Below, one piece after another: positions 36,952-47,112 of a stretch of DNA of 64,000 nt. The position numbers were made by a program, and so were the translations under genes. Every line of letters begins with the position of its first letter. Position 1 is the stretch's first letter. Below the pieces are notes generated by a model. That model was not told where the DNA came from, made no database searches, and saw nothing but the letters and a program-made list of their open reading frames with translations. Source of the DNA: Rhizobium sp. RCAM05350 (lineage in GTDB: Bacteria; Pseudomonadota; Alphaproteobacteria; Rhizobiales; Rhizobiaceae); NCBI GenBank assembly GCA_024426085.1, contig CP087973.1, positions 186,001 to 250,000 on the forward strand, read 5' to 3'.

Positions 36952-37734
36952 ATGACGATGATCAAGGTCGAAAATCTGGCTGTCACCTACGGCCATGGGC
37001 AAAATGCCCTGAAAGTCGTCAGGGATGTCTCGTTCGAGGTTGCAAAGGGCGAAACCTTCGGCCTCGTCGGCGAAAGCGGTTGCGGCAAGTCCACCGTGTT
37101 GGGGGCTCTGGCCGGAAGGAACAAGACCTGGAGTGGTTCGGTCGTCATAGACGGCGAGACCGCCAATCCCAAGCGGACGAAAAGCCAGCTCGCCAAGCAA
37201 CAGATGGTGTTTCAGGATCCGTTTGGCTCGATCCATCCACGCCATACGATAGGGCGAACGCTGCTCGAGCCATTGGAGATCCATGGTTTGGACCGGCGGC
37301 AGGAGCGAATAGAAGAGGTGCTGTGCGATGTCGGCCTGCCGCAAAATTTCCGCTATCGCTTTCCGCATCAGTTGTCCGGCGGTCAGCGCCAGCGTGTTGC
37401 AATTGCCCGCGCGCTGATTTTGAAACCTCAGATTTTGCTTTTGGATGAGCCGACGTCCGCGCTCGACGTTTCAATCCAGGCGGAAATCCTCAATCTTCTG
37501 AAGGATGCGCATGAGCGCGAGCACCTGACCTATGTACTCGTCAGCCACGACATGGCCGTCATCGCGCATTTGTGCGACCGTATCATGGTGATGCAGAACG
37601 GCTTGTTTGTCGAGGTCACTACAAGATCGAACCTGCTACAGGGCGGGGTTGTGCATCCGTACACCAAAACTCTTCTCGATGGCAGCAGAGGATATGTTGC
37701 GACCAAGCTTCAGCGCGAATTAACTATTGGCTGA
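36952..37734 (+). CDS. Dipeptide-type ABC transporter ATPase (DppF-like)
   Basis: The 260-residue ATPase has Walker A LVGESGCGKSTVLGAL, the Q-loop MVFQDPFGSIHPRHTI, the signature [15 protein letters not shown], Walker [16 protein letters not shown] and HPYTKTLLDGSRG at the end. It starts two bases after the DppD-like stop. It closes the transporter operon, and IS66 debris begins about 290 bases further on. No recognisable gene fills 37735-38024. Confidence 0.88.
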   Translation: MTMIKVENLAVTYGHGQNALKVVRDVSFEVAKGETFGLVGESGCGKSTVLGALAGRNKTWSGSVVIDGETANPKRTKSQLAKQQMVFQDPFGSIHPRHTIGRTLLEPLEIHGLDRRQERIEEVLCDVGLPQNFRYRFPHQLSGGQRQRVAIARALILKPQILLLDEPTSALDVSIQAEILNLLKDAHEREHLTYVLVSHDMAVIAHLCDRIMVMQNGLFVEVTTRSNLLQGGVVHPYTKTLLDGSRGYVATKLQRELTIG

Positions 37735-38024
37735 ACAACTAGGCTCCGGTTCTGAAATGGGGCTAAACACCATTTCCTCACGCGTTGCTTGGCCGAACCC
37801 CGAGCTTGTCGGTGACAGTAGATGCGCAAGGCGAGGCGGATATCCAAGCTCCAGGGAAGGGGCTTGGACAGTGTTAAGCTTCGAGCGGCGCCTTTCCGGC
37901 CAACGTAAGCCATTTTCTGAGCGGCCTTGCAGGCGCAGAACGCGTCGATCGCCTTCGCGAATTCTACACGCCGGAAATCGCCTCCGGGCGGTTCAGCCGC
38001 CGACGGCTTTTACATCCCGGAGTG

Positions 38025-38723
38025 GGGGTATGCGCCGGATCGCAAAGGCGAACGGCCGATGGCCCATCTCGACGGCTTCGCCGGCATCCTGCAGGTGGAC
38101 GGCTACAGTGGATATCGCCCACTCGCGGCAAAGAACACCGTGTCGCTGGCATTCTGCTGGTCCCACGTTCGACGCCGCTTCTATGAATTGGCCGCCGCCG
38201 GTCCGGCACCCATTGCCAGCGAGGCGCTCCAACGCATCGCCGAACTTTACAAGATCGAAGACGAGATACGTGGTCGCACACACGAGGAGCGTACCGCAAC
38301 GCGCCTGGAGAAGAGCCGACCGATCACCGACAGCCTCGCTCCCTGGTTGCGCGAACAACTCGGCTACATCAGCCAGAAGACAAAGCTCGCCGAAGCAATC
38401 CGCTATGCCCAGTCACGCTGGAAAGGCTTGACCCGCTTCATCGGCGACGGCCGGATCGAGATCGACTCCAACATCGTCGAGCGGTCAATCAGGCCAATTG
38501 CCCTCAATCGCAAGAATGCACTCTTCGCAGGGTCAGACGCCGGGGCCGAACACTGGGCGACCATCGCGTCGCTCATCGAAACCGCCAAGCTCAACGATGT
38601 CGAGCCGCTGGCCTATCTCTCAGACGTCCTCACCAGGATCGTCAACGGGCTCCAAATAGCCAGATCGATGACCTGTTGCCATGGGCCTATGCCGTAAAGC
38701 CAGAACTCAAAGCCGTGGCTTGA
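38025..38723 (+). pseudogene. IS66-family transposase TnpC, C-terminal part only
   Basis: The frame reads YAPDRKGERPMAHLDGFAGI, LQVDGYSGYRPL, FCWSHVRRRFYELA, then ALNRKNALFAGSDAGAEHW, IASLIETAKLNDVEPLAYL and, after an indel near 38665, DDLLPWAYAVKPELK. These are the standard IS66 TnpC domain and C-terminal piece. The N-terminal half, with the leucine zipper and zinc-binding region, is missing, so it cannot be an active transposase. Confidence 0.8.
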
Positions 38724-38736
38724 AAACAGCGCTTAC
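38025..38736 (+). mobile_element. IS66-family element, right-hand remnant
   Basis: Only the 3' part of an IS66 element is present. Its end reads GAAAACAGCGCTTAC, whose reverse complement GTAAGCGCTGTTTTC has the GTAAGCG start typical of IS66 terminal repeats. The tnpA, tnpB and left end are absent. The element directly abuts an aldo/keto reductase fragment, so it truncated that gene or was part of a rearrangement. Confidence 0.7.
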
Positions 38737-38737
38737 A

Positions 38738-38952
38738 GTGGAACAGGTTGCGGCGCGGCTTGGACGCTCCATGGCTCAAGGGGCGCTAGCCTGGGTGAGG
38801 CAGAAGCGCGGTGTCACTGCGCCAATCATTGGGGCCAGCAGTCTGGACAATTAAAAGATCTGATAGGTGGCCTCGATTTGGTTCTCGGCACCGAAGATAT
38901 TTCGGAACTAGAATTGTGCTACGTTCCACACACTCTCGTTGGACAGGAGTGA
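38738..38952 (+). pseudogene. Aldo/keto reductase, C-terminal fragment
   Basis: Directly after the IS66 end the frame reads VAARLGRSMAQGALAWV, RQKRGVTAPIIGASSLD, then (one C missing near 38848) LKDLIGGLDLVLGTEDISEL and a tail CYVPHTLVGQE. The pattern GxTAPIIGAS with the tail Y-x-P-H is the NADPH-binding C-terminus of aldo/keto reductases. The TIM-barrel catalytic part with the Tyr is missing, so the gene was cut by the IS66 element. Confidence 0.65.
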
Positions 38953-39353
38953 TGCGGCCAGTCCAGCGACTTGCTGAAATGCCGATTGCCCACAGCCTTG
39001 GGAACTTCATGCTCGTTCACGGTCGACTCACCCACCCAAGCCACGACGCCATCAGGGCGAACCAGGACGGCGCTCAAACCCAGTCGATCCTTAGCATCGC
39101 CGGCGAGATATCCGATACGACCATTCCAGTGTCTTGCCAGCGGTTGATGCGGCGAACCAGCGTCAAGGTCCAGCAGGTTTCCGCTTCGGCTTCCGCTTCC
39201 GAGATGATCGCCAAGCCTTGTCAAATCGGCCAACTCGAAGTCGAGGACGCTGCGTCCGACCAGCGGGGTGGCTACCACCAAGATCGGAGCGGAGCGACAC
39301 GCCCAAACGCGCTCGGCGAAGCTCATCAAGGGCGGGCATGTCGGGAAGCTCAT
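38919..39353 (-). pseudogene. FAD-dependent aromatic-ring monooxygenase, C-terminal fragment
   Basis: The minus-strand frame reads VLDFELADLTRLGDHLGSG, then SGNLLDLDAGSPHQPLARHW and GLSAVLVRPDGVVAWVGES. The pattern LxxRPDGxVAWR with a preceding GxRxP...DL is the thioredoxin-like C-terminus of phenol or PheA/MhpA-type hydroxylases. The FAD-binding N-terminus is absent. The frame then drifts into unrelated sequence. It is a remnant in the scar between IS66 and the LacI gene. Confidence 0.5.
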
Positions 39354-39365
39354 TAGAAAGGTTGG

Positions 39366-40513
39366 CTAGCGAGCCGGATAGGGTGGAAGGATGATTTGCG
39401 GAGCCGAATTCCGCGGTGCTGCAACGGACTGTCGAACCACCAGCGGGCACTCGACCTTCGTGATCGGAAAACGATTGCCTTGCGGGGTAAACGGCATCCC
39501 GAGCCGCTCGATCGCCCATTCTCCCATCGCCCGGTGCGGCAGGACCGAGGTGGTCAGCGGCGGGTGTAGGTGGCGCGCGACCTCTTCATCGTCGTATCCG
39601 ACGACCGAGATGTCAGCGCGGAATATTGAGGCCAAACTCCTTCAATGCTTCGTAACAGCCGATCGCCATTCTGTCGTTCTGGCAGAAGATGGCTGTCGGC
39701 CTTTCCTTAAGGTCCAATAGCTTCTTGGTCGCATCGTAGCCCGTGCTCGTCGACCAATCGCCTTCGACGACAAGCTCGGGATTGAACGGGATATCTGCCG
39801 TGGCAAGGGCTCTGCGATATCCAAGCAACCGGTCCTGCGTCGCCTCCTGCCACGGCTCACCCGTGATCGTTGCAATGCGGCGATGTCCCTGTGTGATGAG
39901 GTGGGTTGTTGCGTTCTGTCCGCCGACGATTTCGCTCGGAACAACGGCCGGGAAGCGGTAATCCGCCGTGTGGCAATTCACGAGAACAACGGGGATATTG
40001 AGGTCATAGAGATAGGCGGGCGCGACCAGCTCGCGGGTAAAAATTGCCATGTAGATGAGCGCCGATATCTCCGCTTTGAGCAAAGCCTCGATGGTGCGTT
40101 CTTCCGCCTCGGTATCGCCGGACATCTGGGCGACCAAAAGGATGTTTCCGGAATCGCGCGATGCAAGACGCGCCTTCGATAGCAACAACCGCGTCGTGCG
40201 TTGTGGAAAGCTGGTCGACCATGATGCCGATGGTACCGGACACTGCGGGTGAAAGCGGCAGGGGAGCAACGGGTGGGGTCGGTAAATTGTAACCCAGCTT
40301 GCGTGCCGCCTGTATGACACGCTCGCGCGTCGCTTCGGGCAGTTTGCTGCCCGCCGTCTGTCCAAGCACGAAAGAGACGGTCGTTTGCGAAACCCCGGCC
40401 TCAAGAGCCACATCGGTCATCGTGACGCGACCATCGTTGCGGCTGCCCTTGCGTCGCTTCGGTCGATCAGAGGCAAGACGGCTTCGTTTGTTAGTTGCTG
40501 TCAACTTTTCCAT
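39366..40513 (-). CDS. LacI-family sugar regulator, two frameshifts
   Basis: From ATG 40513 the helix-turn-helix reads TMTDVALEAGVSQTTVSFVL (about residues 31-50), then the hinge LPEATRERVIQAARKLGY. The periplasmic-binding-like core has GTIGIMVDQLSTTHDA, TGEPWQEATQDRLLGYRRAL, AIFCQNDRMAIGCYEAL and, in a third frame, ADISVVGYDDEEVARHL. Breaks lie near 40174 (CG lost or a base gained) and 39628 (one base lost). It faces the ribose-type transporter, and a strong palindrome lies between them. Confidence 0.8.
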
Positions 40514-40599
40514 CCGAGTGAAACAGCGACGTACTTCCTGCTGAACGCCACCGTCAAGATGCGGTTGGTGGAGAAGATCACAAATTAATTAGAAATTCA

Positions 40600-40631
40600 A
40601 ATTACTAATTGTTGACATTCAATTAGTAATT
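40600..40631 (+). promoter_or_regulatory. Perfect 12-bp inverted repeat with TTGACA inside, likely LacI operator/promoter
   Basis: AATTACTAATTG (40600-40611) and CAATTAGTAATT (40620-40631) are exact reverse complements. The 8-base spacer TTGACATT holds a consensus -35 hexamer (40612-40617). A repressor on this dyad would cover the promoter of the binding-protein gene at 40703. It lies 86 bases upstream of the divergent LacI start, so it may serve both. Confidence 0.65.
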
Positions 40632-40702
40632 ATCCAAAGATGCGCCATCGGCAGCACGCCGAAGCGCCAACCCGCGCAGCTTTCTTGGAGGAGAACGCAC
40701 TC

Positions 40703-41678
40703 ATGATTACCCGTCGCAATATTTTGATCACCTCGGCATCCGCTACCGCGCTTGCCCTCATCAGCACGCTTGCCTTTGCCGCACCGCCGCTCGCAAAGAA
40801 GGACACTTACAAGGTCGGCTTTGCGCAAACGGAATCCAACAATCCCTGGCGCATCGCCCAGACGGAAAGCATGGAGGCGGAAGCTGCAAAGCTCGGCTAC
40901 CAGTTGGTTTATACTGACGCTGCTGGTTCTGCCGCCAAGCAGGTGGCTGACGTCAACTCGATGATCGCACAGGGCGTCGATGTCATCTTCCTCGCGCCAC
41001 GCGAAGAAAAGCCGCTGATCCCGGCCGTCATGGCCGCCAAGAAGGCCGGCATTCCGGTCATCCTGCTGGATCGCAACGTCGATCAGAAACTGGCGAGAGC
41101 CGGTGAAGACTACGTGACCTTCATCGGTTCTGATTTTGTCGACGAGGGAAAGCGAGTTGCCGAGTGGCTGGCAAAGAATGCCAACGGCAAGTCGAAGATC
41201 ATCGAGCTTGAGGGCACGACGGGTTCGTCACCGGCCAACGATCGCAAGAAGGGTTTCGACGAAACGATCAAGGCGGCTGGCGGTTTCCGAGATCCTCGCA
41301 TCGCAGACCGGCGACTTCGCCCACGACAAGGGCCGTCAGGTTGCCGAATCCCTGCTGCAGGCACATCCCGATGCGGACGTGATCTATGCGCACAATGACG
41401 AAATGGCGATCGGCGCCATTTCCACGATCGAGGCAGCCGGCAAGGTTCCAGGCAAGGATATCCTTGTGCTGTCGATCGATGGCGGCAAGGAAGCGGTGCA
41501 GGCTGTTGTCGACGGCACCATCGCAGCTGTTGTGGAATGCAATCCACGCTTCGGACCGAAGGCTTTCGAGACCATGGCACGCTACGCCAAGGGTGAGACC
41601 ATCGAGCCCTGGGTCAAGAACGTCGACAAGTTCTACGACGGTAGCAATGCCAAGGACGAATTGGCCGGAGCGTACTAA
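40703..41678 (+). CDS. Ribose-type sugar ABC transporter substrate-binding protein, frameshifted
   Basis: ATG 40703 (GGAGGAG upstream) starts a signal peptide, MITRRNILITSASATALAL, cut near FAAPP. The mature protein has KVGFAQTESNNPWRIAQTES and EEKPLIPAVMAAKKAGIPVI, then DFVDEGKRVAEWLAKNA. After removing one extra C near 41289 it continues ILASQTGDFAHDKGRQVAES and IYAHNDEMAIGAISTIEAAG. The total of about 324 residues fits RbsB-like proteins. It feeds the ATPase and two permeases downstream. Confidence 0.82.
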
Positions 41679-41732
41679 ACCCCTCCCAAGGACAGGTGTA
41701 AGATCGACTGCTCTTGCGCCTCGCTTCAGCCG

Positions 41733-41762
41733 CCGGCCGGAAGGTTCCTCCCTTCCGGCCGG
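41733..41762 (+). terminator. Strong hairpin between the binding protein and ATPase genes
   Basis: CCGGCCGGAAGG and CCTTCCGGCCGG are exact reverse complements (12 bp) around the loop TTCCTC. There is no U run after it. Such stems behind a binding-protein gene usually stabilise its mRNA and reduce read-through, giving more binding protein than ATPase. Confidence 0.65.
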
Positions 41763-41789
41763 GATCTATACTCTTGGAAGGAGGGGTCG

Positions 41790-43289
41790 ATGAGCCTATT
41801 GCTCTCCATGCATGGAATCACGAAATCCTTTGCCGGTGTGGCCGCGCTGCAGGGCGTCTCGCTTGAGATCCGCGAAGGTGAGATCATGGCGCTCGTCGGC
41901 CAGAACGGCGCCGGCAAATCGACCTTGATCAAGATCCTCACGGGTGCCCATCAGCGGACGGCGGCACCATCCGCTTCGACGGCAAGGACGTCTCGTTTTC
42001 ATCCCCGGCTGAAAGCCAGGCGGGTGGGATTGCAACGATCTACCAGGAAATCAATCTCGCACCGCAACGTTCGATCGCAGAAAACATCTATCTCTGCCGC
42101 GAACCGCGCAAAATGGGCTTTCTCGATCGCCGGGCGATGCGGGATGGCGCGCGCAAGGTGCTCAAGCAGTTCAAGCTCGACATCGATGTCGATATGCCTG
42201 TGTCAACATTCAGCGCAGCCACGCGCCAGATGGTGGCGATCGCCCGCGCCGTGATGCAGGACGCAAAGCTGCTGATCATGGACGAGCCGACGTCGTCGCT
42301 CGACGAGCGCGAAGTCGCCGTGCTGTTCGAGACCATTCGGACGCTACAGAAAAGTGGTCTGGCCGTCCTGTTCATCGGCCATCGGCTGGACGAGCTTTAT
42401 GCCCTTTGCGAGCGCGTCACCATCATGCGCGACGGCAAGACTGTCGCCGCTGGCCCTTTGGCGAGCATGTCGAAGATGGACCTGGTCCATAACATGCTCG
42501 GACGCGAACTTGCCGCCTTCGAAGCGCTGAGCCGGGATCTCCATGCAACCGACGACAAGCCGATCCGGCTGCAATTGGACAATGTCGGCTCCGGCGTCCG
42601 TGTCCGCGATGTCAGCCTGACGCTGCGCGAGGGCGAGATCACCGGACTTGCCGGTTTGCTGGGCTCCGGCCGCAGCGAAACGGCTCGCATCGTGTTCGGG
42701 GTCGACAAGCTTGAGCGTGGAGCTATCCAGTTCGGCGGCGAACCAAGACAGTATTTGGAACCTGCTGCGGCGATTGCCGACGGTATCGGGCTGGTGTCAG
42801 AGGACCGCAAGATCGACGGGATCGTCCCTGACATGAGTATTCGCGACAACATGACGCTCGCGCTTCTGCCGAAACTTAAAAAGAACGGGATTGTGGATCG
42901 CGCCCGCCAGGACGACATCGTCGCCCGCTTCATCAAGGCACTCGGCATCAAATGTGCGTCGCCCGACCAGGCGATCAGGGAACTGTCGGGCGGCAACCAG
43001 CAGAAAGTCCTGCTGGCTCGCTGGCTGTGCACCGATCCCCGCGTGCTGATCATCGACGAGCCGACGCGCGGCATCGATATCGGCGCCAAAACCGAAATTC
43101 TCAAACTTCTGCGTCGTCTCGCCGATGAAGGTCTGAGCGTGCTGATGATTTCGTCCGAACTGGAAGAACTGCTGGCAGCAGCGGATCGCGTCACCGTTTT
43201 GAGTGACGGCGTTTCTGTGGCGGGATCTGCCGCGACAGGATCTGTCGGAGGCGAGACTGCTCGCCGCTATGGCCCATCAGGTGAATTGA
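41790..43289 (+). CDS. Ribose-type sugar ABC transporter ATPase, two ABC domains, two frameshifts
   Basis: The joined protein of about 500 residues holds tandem ABC domains. Domain 1 has Walker [16 protein letters not shown] and Walker [16 protein letters not shown], with the joining segment [20 protein letters not shown]. Domain 2 has [34 protein letters not shown], the signature [13 protein letters not shown] and Walker [17 protein letters not shown]. One G is missing near 41954, and one G is extra near 43220, after which the true tail is [11 protein letters not shown] with stop 43287-43289. RbsA/MglA type. Confidence 0.83.
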
Positions 43290-43290
43290 C

Positions 43291-44286
43291 ATGACCATGA
43301 CAGACACACCACACAAACAGGGCGGCGGGGTCTCTCCTCTGCTGCTTATCAGCCGCTACGGCACGTTCGCAGCCTTCATCGCGCTGCTTCTCTTCAACAT
43401 GGCGGTCACGCCGCATTTCCTGTCCTGGCAGACGTTCAACGTCAACCTGACGCAAGTTGCGACCATCGTCATCGTTGCGACCGGAATGACGCTCGTCATC
43501 TCCACCGGTGGCATCGACCTATCGGTCGGCTCGCTCATGGCGATTTCGGGTGCGCTGGCGCCGATGATCTTTATGGGAAAGTTGTTTCCCGTCGAAAATA
43601 CTGCGCTTGCCGTCAGCCTCGCCTTCGTCATTCCAGTTGCCGTCGTGGCCTTGCTCGGGGCCTTCAACGGCCTGCTCGTAACGCGGTTTTCCATCCAGCC
43701 GATCGTCGCGACGCTCGTCCTGTTCATCGCCGGCCGCGGCATCGCCCAGGTGATGACCAACGGCAATCTGCAGGTATTCAAGACCCCCTCGTTCCAATTT
43801 ATCGCGATGGGGAACCTGTTCGGCATCCCGGCGCAGGTCGTGCTGATGCTGATTATCGCCGCACTCGCCTATACGCTCATTCGCTACACGGTGATCGGAA
43901 CGCAGATACTTGCCGTCGGTGGCAACGAAAAGGCGGCGCGTCTGACCGGCATCCCGGTCAAGCGCATCAAAATCTTCGTCTATATGATTAGCGGGGCGCT
44001 GGCCGGCTTGGCCGGACTGGTGGTGATTGCCCGCAACTCCGCTAGCGACGCGAATGTTGTGGGACTTGGGATGGAATTGGACGCCATCGCTGCCGTCGTG
44101 GTTGGCGGATCGCTGCTCACCGGTGGTCGCGCCAACATCGTCGGTACGCTGATCGGCGCGCTCGTGATCCAGTTGGTGCGCTACACTCTGCTTGCCAATG
44201 GCGTGCCGGATGCTGCCGCCCTCATCGTCAAGGCCGGATTGATTATTCTTGCGGTTTACATCCAGCAGCGCGCTGACAAGGTCTGA
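43291..44286 (+). CDS. Ribose-type sugar ABC transporter permease, first copy
   Basis: The 331-residue permease has TGMTLVISTGGIDLSVGSLM, NGLLVTRFSIQPIVATLVLF, GRGIAQVMTNG and IKIFVYMISGALAGLAGLVV, with the C-terminal AIAAVVVGGSLLTGGRANIV. About ten hydrophobic segments fit the RbsC/BPD_transp_2 fold. The start (43291) overlaps no codon of the corrected upstream stop (43289). The gene is intact. Confidence 0.88.
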   Translation: MTMTDTPHKQGGGVSPLLLISRYGTFAAFIALLLFNMAVTPHFLSWQTFNVNLTQVATIVIVATGMTLVISTGGIDLSVGSLMAISGALAPMIFMGKLFPVENTALAVSLAFVIPVAVVALLGAFNGLLVTRFSIQPIVATLVLFIAGRGIAQVMTNGNLQVFKTPSFQFIAMGNLFGIPAQVVLMLIIAALAYTLIRYTVIGTQILAVGGNEKAARLTGIPVKRIKIFVYMISGALAGLAGLVVIARNSASDANVVGLGMELDAIAAVVVGGSLLTGGRANIVGTLIGALVIQLVRYTLLANGVPDAAALIVKAGLIILAVYIQQRADKV

Positions 44287-44296
44287 GGAGCCGACA

Positions 44297-45269
44297 ATGT
44301 TGACCATCCTGAAACCCAAATCCTCCGGTGATCTCGCTCGTATGGGCGTCCTGTTTGCGCTGGCGGCTCTGATCCTTTTCGGTGCGTTGCGCTACGACAA
44401 CTTCCTGTCGTCGTTCAACATATTGAGCTTCCTGCGCTACAACTCGATGTTTACGCTGATTGCGCTCGGTATGGCCTTTGTCATCATCACCGGCGGCATC
44501 GATCTCTCGGTCGGCGGCGTTGCGGCTTGCTCCAGCGTGGTTGCGGCGATGCTCTCCACCCATTCTTGGTGGGCAGGTCTTGCCGGCGGGGTCGGCACGG
44601 GCGTCCTTGCCGGCCTCATCAACGGTCTTGTCGTCACCAGGATGCGCATCCAGCCCTTCATCGCAACGCTGGCGATGATGCTCGCCTCTTATGGAGCCGC
44701 CCTTTTGCTCGCCGACAATCAGTCCGTGTCGGTGTCCTACGATACGGGCTTCACGGTGATCGGCCAGGATGATTTCCTTGGCTTTCCGATCGCCGCCTGG
44801 ATCGCCATCGCCGCTTATATCGCCGGATGGCTGGTGCTGGAGCGGCTTCCCGCCGGCCGACATGTGCTGGCGATCGGCGACGGGGAGGCGACGGCCGGAC
44901 TGCTCGGCCTGAAGGTGGACCGAACCCTGACGGTCGTTTATCTGGCATCTGGCGCACTTGCCGGTCTTGCCGGCGTGATCCTTGCTTCGCAATTCGGCGC
45001 GGGCCAACCCACCGAAGGCGTCGGCTGGGAATTGTTCGCCATTGCATCTGTGGTCGTCGGCGGCACGCTTCTGACTGGCGGTGCGGGTTCGGTCGGCGCG
45101 ACACTTGCAGGCGCTGCTGCTCGCCCTGGTCTTCAACATCCTGAATTTCGAGAACGGTCTTGGATGGATCTCGCTGTCTGCCTACTGGCAGTCGGTCATT
45201 CGCGGCGGCTTCCTGCTGGTGGTCGTTATCCTCCAGGCCAAGCTCGACAGCAAAAGAGAAGTGAACTGA
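44297..45269 (+). CDS. Ribose-type sugar ABC transporter permease, second copy, frameshifted
   Basis: From ATG 44297 (GAGGAG upstream) the family core ALGMAFVIITGGIDLSVGGV and NGLVVTRMRIQPFIATLAMM is clear, then VGWELFAIASVVVGGTLLTG. Near 45112 CG is lost (or one base gained), after which the other frame reads LALVFNILNFENGLGWISL and stops at 45267-45269. About 324 residues. Two distinct RbsC-type proteins in one operon suggest a heterodimeric pore, as seen for some rhizobial polyol transporters. Confidence 0.82.
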
Positions 45270-45270
45270 C

Positions 45271-46006
45271 ATGGAGACATTACAGGATTTTTCGGGAAAA
45301 TCGGTACTGGTGACGGGCGCTGGCAAGGGTATCGGCCGCGCGGTCGCGATCATGCTCGCAAGCCGGGGCGCCAAAGTCGTAGCCCTCAGCCGATCTGAAG
45401 CGGATCTGAGATCGCTCGAGGCCGAGATCGGCAGCCGTTCCGTTGCCGTCGATCTATCGGACGCGGCCGCGACGCGAAAAGCGGCAATAGCAGCCTTGCC
45501 CGTCGATTATCTCGTCAACTGCGCCGGAACAACGGCGCTCGATTCCTTCGTCGATGTTAGCGCCGAGGATTTCGATCACCTGATGGCCGTCAACACGCGC
45601 GCCGCTGATCGTCTCGCAGGAATATGCGCGGTCACGCATCGCACTGGGGATCGGCGGTTCGATCGTCAACGTATCGAGCGCCTCGGCCACGACCGGCTTT
45701 GCCGACCATGCTGCCTACTGCGCCTCAAAAGGTGCGCTCGATGCCATGAGCCGGGTGATGGCCAACGAACTTGGCCGAAAGGGTATCCGGGTCAACTGCG
45801 TCAATCCGACCATCACCCTGACCGACATGGCGAGAAAGGCATGGAGCGATCCAGAAAAGGCAGCGCCGATGATGGCGCGCATGCCGCTCGGACGCTTTAT
45901 CGAAACCGACGAGGTGGCCGAGGTGGTGCTGTTCCTGCTTTCCGACCGGGCCGCGATGGTCAACGGTGTTTCCATGCCGGTCGATTCCGGCTTTGCAATC
46001 AACTAG
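45271..46006 (+). CDS. Short-chain dehydrogenase/reductase (polyol- or ketose-type), frameshifted
   Basis: The NAD(P)-binding start is SVLVTGAGKGIGRAVAIML (about residues 11-29), then DYLVNCAGTTALDSF. The second frame gives IVNVSSASATTGFADHAAYCASKGALDA, with the catalytic Ser, Tyr and Lys (S, YCASK), and ends VNGVSMPVDSGFAIN. The break lies near 45604 (CG lost or a base gained). About 244 residues. The protein resembles L-xylulose reductase/DCXR-type enzymes. Its start overlaps the permease stop. Confidence 0.8.
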
Positions 46007-46059
46007 GCGGGATGACTTCCGATCTCGCAAAACGACCACACAACAACGGATTGATGAAA

Positions 46060-47107
46060 ATGGCAATGAAACGTGCGCTGGTGCTCGAGCGCCAGCATGA
46101 ACTCGCGATCCAGCGATATCGACCTGCCGATGGACGCCGGGCCGGGGCAAGTGAAGATCAGGATCCACACGGTCGGCGTCTGCGGTTCCGACGTGCACTA
46201 CTACACACACGGCAAGATCGGCCCATTCGTCGTCAAAGAACCGATGGTGCTTGGGCACGAGGCGGCAGGCACCGTCGTCGAGGTTGGTACCGGCGTGACG
46301 CATCTAAGGGTCGGCGATCGTGTCTGCATGGAGCCGGGCATTCCGGACCCGAACTCGAAGGCGAGCCGCTTTGGCATGTACAATGTCGACCCAGCCGTCA
46401 GCTTCTGGGCGACGCCACCGGTTCATGGCGTGCTGACGGCCGAAGTTGTGCATCCGGCCAACTATACTTTCAAGCTCCCAGACAATGTCAGCTTTGCCGA
46501 GGGTGCCATGGTAGAGCCCTTTGCCGTCGGCATGCAGGCGGCAACCAAGGCGAAGATTGCGCCCGGTGACACGGCCGTGGTGCTGGGTGCCGGCCCGATC
46601 GGTACGATGGTGGCGATTGCGGCACTTGCGGGTGGCTGCGCCCGCGCGATGGTCGCCGATCTCGCCCAGCCGAAGCTCGATATCGCGGCCCAGTATCAGG
46701 GCGTCATTCCCGTCAACATCCGCGAGCAAAACCTCGTCGAGGAAGTGTCGCGGCTGACGGCTGGCTGGGGTGCAGATGTGATCTTCGAATGCTCCGGTTC
46801 GCCGAAGGCCTGGGAGACGATCATGGATCTGGTGCGTCCGGGCGGTGTCATCGTCGCCGTCGGGCTACCGGTCAATCCGATTGGCTTCGATGTATCGACG
46901 GCCTCCACCAAGGAAATCCACATCGAGACCGTGTTCCGCTATGCCCACCAGTACGAGCGCTCAATCGCCCTGCTCGGTTCCGGCCGCGTCGATCTGAAGC
47001 CGCTGATCTCAGAAACGTTCACCTTTGAGGAGTCGATCAAGGCGTTCGACCGTGCGGTCGAGGCACGGCCTACGGACGTCAAGCTGCAGATCACGTTCGA
47101 AGGGTAA
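46060..47107 (+). CDS. Zinc-dependent medium-chain polyol dehydrogenase, frameshifted
   Basis: The N-terminus [17 protein letters not shown] lies in one frame from ATG 46060, with GGA 9 bases upstream. After one extra C near 46112 the rest continues [21 protein letters not shown]. Catalytic zinc ligands appear as [14 protein letters not shown] and [14 protein letters not shown]. The structural zinc loop seen in many members is shortened. The Rossmann motif is [15 protein letters not shown]. About 348 residues. Sorbitol/xylitol dehydrogenase-like. With the SDR it can interconvert a polyol and ketose imported by the adjacent transporter. Confidence 0.8.
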
Positions 47108-47112
47108 GTGTC

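Noticed and set aside
32505..37734. Nickel transporter (NikABCDE).
   Set aside because: The binding protein has the general SBP_bac_5 pattern, but no nickel-type context exists and the divergent genes are for sugar acids.
37710..37913. 67-codon minus-strand frame near the IS66 remnant.
   Set aside because: It overlaps the end of the DppF-like gene, and I could not connect it to any transposase. Left unassigned.
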